In this document: in pieces, positions 57,344 to 64,000 of the stretch
Layout: each line of letters opens with the position of its first letter
Numbering within the stretch: the stretch's first letter is position 1
Source of the DNA: Serpentinimonas raichei
GTDB taxonomy: Bacteria > Pseudomonadota > Gammaproteobacteria > Burkholderiales > Burkholderiaceae_C
NCBI RefSeq assembly: GCF_000828895.1
Contig: NZ_AP014568.1
Coordinates: 2,053,858 to 2,117,857, forward strand
Length of the DNA: 64,000 nucleotides
Reading direction: 5' to 3'
Notes under the pieces: generated by a model
Databases searched by the model: none
What the model saw: only the letters and a program-made list of their open reading frames with translations
Told to the model about the DNA's origin: nothing
Made by a program: the position numbers and the translations under genes

Positions 57344-58480
57344 ATGAGCACCTACACCATCGGCCTGATGTCGGGCACCTCGCTCGACGGCATCGACGGG
57401 GTGTTGCTCGAATCGGGCGCCGACCACAGCCACCGCGTGCTGGCCGCAGCCAGTTCCGACCTGCCTAGTGGCTTGCGTCTAGCCTTTCTGGGCCTCAACC
57501 AAAGCGGCCCCAACGAGCTGCACCGCGCCGCCGTTGCCGCCTGCCAACTGGCTGAGCTCTACGCCCACGTGGTGGCGCAGTTGCTGCAATCCAGCGGCTT
57601 GGCCGCCGCACAGGTTCGCGCCATTGGGGCGCACGGCCAAACCGTGCGCCACCGCCCACCGGGGCCGGGCATTGCACACCCTTACACCTTGCAGATCAAC
57701 CAGCCGGCGCTGCTGGCCGAGCGCAGCGGCATCGCCGTGGTGGCCGATTTTCGCAGCCGCGACGTGGCGGCCGGCGGTCAAGGCGCACCCTTGGTGCCGG
57801 CCTTTCACCAGCGTATTTTTGGGCGTGCCGGGCAGTCGGTGCTGGTGCTCAACCTGGGCGGCATTGCCAACCTGACCGCGCTGCCCGCCAGCGGCGCCGT
57901 ATACGGGCTCGACAGCGGGCCCGGCAACGCGCTGCTCGACCTGTGGTGCCAGCGCCACACCGGTGCCTGGTTCGACCGCGACGGCGCCTGGGGCGCCAGT
58001 GGATGCGAGCAGCCCGACCTGTTGGCGCACTTGCTCGAAGAGCCGTATTTTCAGCAGCGCGGCTGCAAAAGCACGGGGCGCGACCTCTTTCATGCCGACT
58101 GGCTGGCCGAGCGCCTGCGCGGCTTTGCTGCGCTGCCCCCGGCCGACGTGCAAGCCACCCTGACGCGCCTGACGGCGCGCAGCATTGCTGGGGCGGTGCA
58201 GGGCGTGAATTGGGGTTGGGGCGACGAGCCCGCAGGGCCGCAGCAGGTCTGGGTCTGTGGCGGCGGCAGCCGCAATGGCTACCTGATGCGCCTGTTGGCA
58301 GAGGAACTGCCCGGCGCACCGGTGCAGCCCAGCGAGGCCGCCGGGTGGCCGGCGCATTGGGTCGAGCCAGCCGCCTTTGCGTGGCTGGCGCTGCAAGCCA
58401 TCGAGGGGAAAACGGGCAATGTGCCGAGCGTCACCGGGGCCAGCGGGCCGCGTGTGCTGGGTGCGATCTACCCCGCCTAG
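57344..58480 (+). CDS. anmK: Anhydro-N-acetylmuramic acid kinase
   Basis: Opens the anhydro ring of anhydro-MurNAc and phosphorylates it, a step in recycling cell-wall fragments. The 378-residue protein has the family signatures IGLMSGTSLDGIDGVL, IGAHGQTVRHRPP, ADFRSRDVAAGGQGAPLVPAFH, LNLGGIANLT and VCGGGSRNGYLMRLLAEELP. It follows the M23 peptidase, a sensible functional pair. Confidence 0.96.
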   Translation: MSTYTIGLMSGTSLDGIDGVLLESGADHSHRVLAAASSDLPSGLRLAFLGLNQSGPNELHRAAVAACQLAELYAHVVAQLLQSSGLAAAQVRAIGAHGQTVRHRPPGPGIAHPYTLQINQPALLAERSGIAVVADFRSRDVAAGGQGAPLVPAFHQRIFGRAGQSVLVLNLGGIANLTALPASGAVYGLDSGPGNALLDLWCQRHTGAWFDRDGAWGASGCEQPDLLAHLLEEPYFQQRGCKSTGRDLFHADWLAERLRGFAALPPADVQATLTRLTARSIAGAVQGVNWGWGDEPAGPQQVWVCGGGSRNGYLMRLLAEELPGAPVQPSEAAGWPAHWVEPAAFAWLALQAIEGKTGNVPSVTGASGPRVLGAIYPA

Positions 58481-58505
58481 CAGGCCCGCCCGCTGTGCGC
58501 TGCTT

Positions 58506-58871
58506 TTAGGTGCTGAAGCTCGAACCGCAACCGCAGGTGGTGCTGGCGTTGGGGTTTTTGATCACGAACTGCGCCCCTTGCAGGTCTTCTTTGTAGTCGA
58601 TCTCGGCCCCCACCAGGTACTGGTAGCTCATGGCGTCGATGAGCAGGCTGACGCCGTTTTTGCTCATGGTGGTGTCGTCTTCGTTCACCACTTCGTCAAA
58701 GGTGAAGCCGTACTGGAAACCCGAGCAGCCGCCGCCTTGGACGAACACGCGCAGCTTCAAATCCGGGTTGCCTTCTTCGGCGATCAAGTCGGCGACCTTG
58801 GCCGCCGCGCTGTCGGTGAAGACGAAGGGGGCGGGCATTTCGGTGGCGGGGCGTTCTGCGACTTCACTCAT
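58506..58871 (-). CDS. erpA: Iron-sulfur cluster insertion protein ErpA
   Basis: A-type carrier that delivers Fe-S clusters to apoproteins. The 121-residue protein has the three cluster-binding Cys in [11 protein letters not shown] and TCGCGSSF, and the Asp/Glu-rich VNEDDTTM segment of ErpA. It is converging on anmK and is separated from the ribosomal genes by their terminator. Confidence 0.95.
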   Translation of the reverse strand: MSEVAERPATEMPAPFVFTDSAAAKVADLIAEEGNPDLKLRVFVQGGGCSGFQYGFTFDEVVNEDDTTMSKNGVSLLIDAMSYQYLVGAEIDYKEDLQGAQFVIKNPNASTTCGCGSSFST

Positions 58872-59000
58872 GGTGCGTATTCCGATATAAAAACCTGTGG
58901 TGCAATACTAAAGCAAAAGACTCAAGATTGCACACAAAAGGGGATTGCCAGCGCTGTGGCCGTGGTTTTTGCTGACCCAGCCACCGCGTGGTGCAAGCGC

Positions 59001-59037
59001 AAAAAAACCGCCCCCGGCGTCTGGCCAAAGGGCGGTT
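59001..59037 (-). terminator. Rho-independent terminator of rplM-rpsI
   Basis: On the minus strand the stem AACCGCCC/GGGCGGTT with an internal GC-rich loop region is followed by seven Ts (59001-59007). It lies 43 bp beyond the rpsI stop. Confidence 0.85.
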
Positions 59038-59079
59038 TGATGCAGAACGCATGCAGCAAGGCATGCGTTTGAGCGCGTG

Positions 59080-59472
59080 TCAGCGCTTGGAGAACTGCTT
59101 GCGCCGGCGAGCCGAACGCAGACCGACCTTTTTGCGCTCCACTTCGCGCGCGTCGCGCGTCACGTAGCCGGCCGCACTCAGCACGGGCTTGAGCGTGGCG
59201 TCGTAGTCGATCAGGGCGCGGGTGATGCCGTGGCGCACCGCACCGGCTTGGCCAGACTCGCCGCCGCCGTGTACGTTGACCTGGATGTCGAACGCTTGCT
59301 CGTTGCCGGTCAGCAGCAACGGCTGACGGGCAATCATGATCGAGGTCTGACGGCCGAAGAAGGATTCGATGTCTTTGCCATTGACCGTGATCTGACCCGT
59401 GCCTTTTTTAAGGAACACGCGGGCGACGCTGGATTTGCGACGGCCGGTGCCATTGTTCCATTCACCTATCAT
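59080..59472 (-). CDS. rpsI: 30S ribosomal protein S9
   Basis: Small-subunit protein of 130 residues. [26 protein letters not shown] and the basic C-terminal tail ending [12 protein letters not shown], which reaches the P site, are typical. It follows rplM by 9 bp, the standard bacterial order. Confidence 0.98.
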   Translation of the reverse strand: MIGEWNNGTGRRKSSVARVFLKKGTGQITVNGKDIESFFGRQTSIMIARQPLLLTGNEQAFDIQVNVHGGGESGQAGAVRHGITRALIDYDATLKPVLSAAGYVTRDAREVERKKVGLRSARRRKQFSKR

Positions 59473-59481
59473 GTGCGTTCC

Positions 59482-59913
59482 TTAAATGTCCAACACTTTG
59501 GGTTGCTGGGCGCTGTGGGGGTGTTCGGCACCGCCATAGACCTTGAGCTTTTTGATCATGGCGTAACCCAACGGACCTTTGGGCAGCATGCCCTTGACCG
59601 CTTTTTCCAGCGCGCGGCCAGGGTGCTTGGCCTGCATGTCGCGGAAGTTGGTGCCATAAATGCCGCCCGGAAAGCCCGAGTGGCGGTAATAGATTTTGTC
59701 GAGGGCCTTGTTGCCCGTGACTTTGAGTTTGGCTGCGTTGACGATGACGATGAAATCGCCCGTGTCCACGTGAGGGGTGTAAATGGCCTTGTGCTTGCCG
59801 CGCAACCGGAGTGCCACTTCGCTGGCAACACGTCCGAGCACCTTGTCGGTGGCGTCAATCACAAACCACTCGTGCACCACCTCGGCCGGTTTGGCGCTGA
59901 AGGTTTTGGTCAT
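59482..59913 (-). CDS. rplM: 50S ribosomal protein L13
   Basis: Large-subunit protein of 143 residues: [47 protein letters not shown], and [21 protein letters not shown]. First gene of rplM-rpsI, behind a leader of about 150 nt. Confidence 0.98.
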   Translation of the reverse strand: MTKTFSAKPAEVVHEWFVIDATDKVLGRVASEVALRLRGKHKAIYTPHVDTGDFIVIVNAAKLKVTGNKALDKIYYRHSGFPGGIYGTNFRDMQAKHPGRALEKAVKGMLPKGPLGYAMIKKLKVYGGAEHPHSAQQPKVLDI

Positions 59914-60071
59914 GAGTTTGCTCTGATAAAGCGGGTTTGGCAGGTGTCTTTTCCACGGTCGGTGCGGCTCTGTTGACCGCCTCTTAGGTGGGTTTGCAGC
60001 GCCGCAGCCCCACTAAGGAAAACCACGGCAACGCCTTCGCCGCGGACACCCAAAGCGCTGCGAAGCCCTCC

Positions 60072-60101
60072 ATTCTAACGGCAAACATCAGTCCCATGCA
60101 A
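60072..60101 (-). promoter_or_regulatory. Sigma-70 promoter of rplM-rpsI
   Basis: On the minus strand TTGCAT and TAGAAT are separated by 18 bp. The predicted start near 60065 would leave a GC-rich leader of about 150 nt in which ribosomal-protein feedback could act; I did not identify a known leader motif in it. Confidence 0.6.
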
Positions 60102-60157
60102 GCGAAATTCGCACCCAGTGCAGCCTGAGGGGCGCGCTGTGGTTTACCATGCAGCCC

Positions 60158-61066
60158 ATGTTCAGTTACCGCCACGCCTTTCATGCCGGCAACCACGCCG
60201 ATGTGCTCAAACACCTGACGCTGGTGGCCTGCCTGCAGTACCTTGCCCAAAAGGACGTGGGCCTGCTGGTGGCCGACACCCACGCCGGCACGGGCATCTA
60301 CCGGCTCGACCAAGAACTGGCGCGCACCTCGGGCGAGTCCGAGCGCGGCATCGTGCGCCTGGCGGCAGCGGCGCGCCAAAAAGGCCAGCCGGTACCTGCT
60401 GCGGTGCAGGCCTACCTCAATGTGGTGCAATCCTACAACCTCGGCCACGACAGCCTGCGCCACTACCCCGGCTCGCCCTGGATTTGCCAAACGCTGCTGC
60501 GTGCGCAAGACCAACTCAAGTTGTTCGAGGTCCACCCCACCGACGCGCGGCTGCTGGAACGCAACGTGGCCGACCTGGGGCGGGGCAAGCAAATCGAGCT
60601 GCGGCGCAGCGACGGATTCACCGGCTTGCGCGCCCTGCTGCCGCCACCGACGCGGCGCGCGCTGGTGTTGATCGACCCCAGCTACGAGCTGAAAACCGAC
60701 TACGCCGCCGTGCTCGACTGCCTCGAAGACGCGCTCGAGCGCTTTCCCACCGGCTGCTACGCCGTGTGGTACCCGGTGATTGCGCGCCCCGAGTCGCATT
60801 CCCTGGCGCGCAAACTCAAGACCCTGTGCGCACGCGTGCAGCGGCCATGGGCGCTGGCGCAACTCGATGTCGGGCAGACCGTGGCCAGCGGGCGCAGCGC
60901 CGAGGTGGCGCGCGGCCAAGCCCGCACGCCCTTGCACGCCAGCGCGGTGCACCTCATCAACCCCCCATACGCCATGGCCGAGCAGTGGCGCAATGCGCTG
61001 CCTTGGGTCTGCGCCGCCCTCAAAGAAGGCCCCGGCGCCCAATGGGTGGTCGAGCAAGGGCCATAA
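60158..61066 (+). CDS. rlmJ: 23S rRNA (adenine-2030-N6)-methyltransferase RlmJ
   Basis: Methylates A2030 of 23S rRNA. The 302-residue protein begins MFSYRHAFHAGNHADVLKHL, the family hallmark, with VADTHAGTGIYRL at the SAM site. The catalytic motif reads LIDPSYELKTDY; the usual DPPY has Ser in place of the second Pro here. The ATG at 60158 is preferred over one 9 bp upstream because it gives the standard N-terminus. Confidence 0.93.
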   Translation: MFSYRHAFHAGNHADVLKHLTLVACLQYLAQKDVGLLVADTHAGTGIYRLDQELARTSGESERGIVRLAAAARQKGQPVPAAVQAYLNVVQSYNLGHDSLRHYPGSPWICQTLLRAQDQLKLFEVHPTDARLLERNVADLGRGKQIELRRSDGFTGLRALLPPPTRRALVLIDPSYELKTDYAAVLDCLEDALERFPTGCYAVWYPVIARPESHSLARKLKTLCARVQRPWALAQLDVGQTVASGRSAEVARGQARTPLHASAVHLINPPYAMAEQWRNALPWVCAALKEGPGAQWVVEQGP

Positions 61067-61145
61067 GCCTGACACACGGGCTTGGTGGGCTCTTGGCCCA
61101 CGGGGGGGGGGCCACAAGCCGTGACCCGCAGCCCACCCCGCCCGC

Positions 61146-61973
61146 CTACAAACCCAGCCGCTCGCACAGCGCCAACGTGGGCGCGCTTTGGTTCATGGTG
61201 TAGAAGTGCAGCCCCGGCACCCCGGCTTGCTGCAACTGCTCGCACAAATCGCCCACCACCTCGCGCCCGAAGGCCTGGATGCTGGCCGTGTCGTCACCGA
61301 AACCCAGCAGCCGCAGCCGTATCCAGCGCGGCACCTCGGCCCCGCAGGCGTCAGAGAAGCGCAGCAACTGGCTGGCGTTGGTGATGGGCATGATGCCGGG
61401 CACGATCGGGATGTCGATGCCCAGCGCGTAGGCCTCATCGACGAAGCGAAAGTAGGCGTCGGTGTTGAAAAAGTACTGCGTGATGGCGCTGTCGGCGCCA
61501 GCGCGCACCTTGACCAGCAGGGCTTGCAAATCAGCCTGCGGCGAGCGCGCCTGCGGGTGCACCTCGGGGTAGGCGGCTACCTCGATCACAAAGGCGCTGC
61601 CAAACTCGGCCCGAATGAAGGCCACCAGGTCGCTGGCGTACTGGAACTCGCCGCCCAAGCCGTAGCCGCTCGGCATGTCGCCGCGCAAGGCCACCAGGCG
61701 GCGCACCCCCATGCCCTGCAACTGGCCAAGCTGCGCGCGCACCCCGGCCCGGGTCGCCCCGATGCACGAAAAATGCGCCGCCGCCGGCACCCCTTCGGCC
61801 AAAATTTCGGCCACCGTGGCAAAAGTGCCCTCTTGCGTCGAGCCCCCGGCGCCGTAGGTGACGGAGCAAAACTCGGGCTGGCGGGTGTAGAGCTGCTGGC
61901 GCACGGCGCGCAGCTTGAGCGCGCCCTCGGGCGTTTTGGGCGGAAAGAACTCGAAACTCAGCGGCAGTGCCAT
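61146..61973 (-). CDS. metF: 5,10-methylenetetrahydrofolate reductase
   Basis: Makes methyl-tetrahydrofolate, the methyl donor used by MetH. The 275-residue TIM-barrel flavoprotein has LSFEFFPPKTPEG, VTYGAGGSTQEGTFATV, LVALRGDMPSGYG and QYFFNTDAYFRFVDEA. The ATG at 61973 gives MALPLSFEFFPPK; a GTG 18 bp upstream almost abuts ahcY. It lies 19 bp after ahcY and is probably co-controlled by the SAH riboswitch. Confidence 0.96.
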   Translation of the reverse strand: MALPLSFEFFPPKTPEGALKLRAVRQQLYTRQPEFCSVTYGAGGSTQEGTFATVAEILAEGVPAAAHFSCIGATRAGVRAQLGQLQGMGVRRLVALRGDMPSGYGLGGEFQYASDLVAFIRAEFGSAFVIEVAAYPEVHPQARSPQADLQALLVKVRAGADSAITQYFFNTDAYFRFVDEAYALGIDIPIVPGIMPITNASQLLRFSDACGAEVPRWIRLRLLGFGDDTASIQAFGREVVGDLCEQLQQAGVPGLHFYTMNQSAPTLALCERLGL

Positions 61974-61992
61974 GGCGTACACCCGGCCCACT

Positions 61993-63429
<1,437 letters not shown>

Positions 63430-63486
63430 GTAAGGCTCCGGCACAACAGGGTTGGGTTCAAACCACTGCTCGCGGCTGCCATACAG

Positions 63487-63514
63487 CGCTCACCGCACGA
63501 GGAGTGGGTGAGCG
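63487..63514 (-). promoter_or_regulatory. Anti-aptamer hairpin of the SAH riboswitch
   Basis: On the minus strand CGCTCACC, the 3' strand of the aptamer, is followed 12 nt later by its perfect complement GGTGAGCG. The loop between also contains CTCCTCG, complementary to the aptamer's opening CGAGGAG. No T-run follows, so this is not a simple terminator. Confidence 0.7.
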
Positions 63515-63607
63515 TCGTTGCGGGTGGGCCAACGGCGCGGGTGCCGTGACCGGTTTCGAGCCTCACACCGCCGCCGCATGGGGCTCGGTGCTGCAACGCT
63601 CCTCGAA
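63507..63607 (-). promoter_or_regulatory. SAH riboswitch of ahcY-metF
   Basis: On the minus strand the leader contains the conserved SAH-aptamer elements in order: CGAGGAGCGTTGCAGC, GAGGCTCGA and AACGACGCTCACC. The segments CGAG/CTCG and GAGCGT/ACGCTC form the expected helices, with an extra stem inserted between. It lies 78 bp upstream of the ahcY start and should turn expression on when SAH accumulates. Confidence 0.92.
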
Positions 63608-63666
63608 ACACGCGCAAATTATAGGCCAAACAAATCGGGCAGGCCCGAATGTCAGCCCAAAGCAGC

Positions 63667-63702
63667 AATGTCCCCTTTGCCCCAGATAAGAATGTCCCCT
63701 TT
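63667..63702. repeat. 24-bp-spaced direct repeats resembling an insertion-sequence end
   Basis: AATGTCCCCTTT occurs at 63667-63678 and again at 63691-63702. The second copy begins an imperfect hairpin, CCCCTTTCA and TGAAGGGG, ending near 63716. Iterated motifs of this kind resemble terminal repeats of IS21-type elements, but no transposase is nearby, so it would be a remnant. Confidence 0.45.
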
Positions 63703-63747
63703 CATGTGTGAAGGGGCAGTAGATGGTGGGGCACGCAAGCGCTTCCC

Positions 63748-63753
63748 TATAAT
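63748..63753 (+). promoter_or_regulatory. -10 element upstream of ispB
   Basis: A perfect TATAAT lies 40 bp upstream of the proposed ispB start. No good -35 hexamer is visible 17 bp further upstream. Confidence 0.45.
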
Positions 63754-63792
63754 GCCGACTCATACTTCGCTACGCACAAGGCACCCGATCAA

Positions 63793-64000
63793 TTGAGCGC
63801 CGCGCCCTCCTCCGCCACCGCCCCGTTTGCCACCGCCACCGCTTCTCCCGCCCCGGCCTTGGCGCTGGTCGTGGACGACATGCGCGTGGTCGATGGCGTG
63901 ATCCGCCAGCAGTTGGGCAGCGAGGTGCTGCTGGTGGGCCAGGTGGCCGAATACATCATCGGCGCCGGCGGCAAACGGGTGCGCCCGGCGCTGCTGCTGC
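63793..64000 (+). CDS. ispB: Octaprenyl diphosphate synthase, 5' part (cut by window end)
   Basis: N-terminal part of a polyprenyl diphosphate synthase that makes the ubiquinone side chain. After an Ala/Pro/Thr-rich start the reading frame gives LALVVDDMRVVDGVIRQQL, then VAEYIIGAGGKRVRPALLL, the conserved first region of trans-prenyl synthases, where the frame leaves the window. The TTG at 63793 is the likely start because no in-frame ATG precedes the conserved region except one at 63880, which is too late. The Asp-rich catalytic motifs lie beyond the window. Confidence 0.85.
   Translation, partial: MSAAPSSATAPFATATASPAPALALVVDDMRVVDGVIRQQLGSEVLLVGQVAEYIIGAGGKRVRPALLL

Overview
The window is 64 kb of GC-rich chromosomal DNA from a betaproteobacterium, most likely Burkholderiales and probably Comamonadaceae. 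This is an inference from gene content and order: hemC-hemD-hemX-hemY beside an AlgR-type regulator and argH, a MetH split from its homocysteine domain, an SAH riboswitch on ahcY-metF, and a urt/ure urea cluster. About 58 genes are supported. Coding is dense, genes are often coupled by 4-bp stop/start overlaps, and there is no prophage, CRISPR array or intact insertion sequence.

Layout. 0.1-5.1 kb: glnA, an uncharacterised coiled-coil protein, ntrB and ntrC on the minus strand, with a sigma-54 promoter and two NtrC boxes in front of glnA. 5.1-9.7 kb: a CinA-like protein, an EI24 membrane protein, rsuA and a DUF2062 protein. 8.4-15.6 kb: hemY-hemX-hemD-hemC, an AlgR/LytTR response regulator and divergent argH. 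15.6-20 kb: a TonB receptor, an ABC-type binding protein and a diguanylate cyclase in one tight unit. 20.2-26.5 kb: a MoxR ATPase/VWA pair, tRNA-Arg(CCT), an HD-GYP phosphodiesterase, and a divergent Fe(III) ABC permease/ATPase pair around a Fur-like box.

26.6-39.1 kb is a complete urea-use locus: ureD, urtABCDE (inverted), a LuxR-type regulator with a degenerate receiver, then ureA, a small His-rich membrane protein, ureB, ureC, ureE, ureF and ureG. 39.1-43.5 kb: a DUF3616 protein, a lipid kinase with an apparent frameshift, a metallophosphoesterase and a glycerate-2-kinase-type enzyme. 43.5-45.3 kb is a small accessory patch with a Phd/VapC-type toxin-antitoxin pair and an MNT/HEPN pair whose HEPN partner is truncated. 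45.3-47.4 kb: glnK-amtB with sigma-54 and NtrC signals. 47.4-64 kb: comM, a GspE/PilB-type ATPase with an exact 30-residue MshEN-like repeat, metH, tyrS, an M23 peptidase, anmK, erpA, rplM-rpsI, rlmJ, ahcY-metF behind an SAH riboswitch, and the start of ispB.

Two themes link the region. The first is nitrogen control: NtrB/NtrC, glutamine synthetase, GlnK-AmtB, urea uptake and urease lie within 47 kb, and four sigma-54-like promoters were read by eye. The second is c-di-GMP: a diguanylate cyclase, an HD-GYP phosphodiesterase and a candidate MshEN effector ATPase. The points most worth follow-up are the His-rich mini-protein inside the urease operon, the pseudo-receiver regulator, the inverted urt block, the four-repeat MshEN ATPase, the TonB/binding-protein/cyclase unit and the expression platform of the SAH riboswitch.
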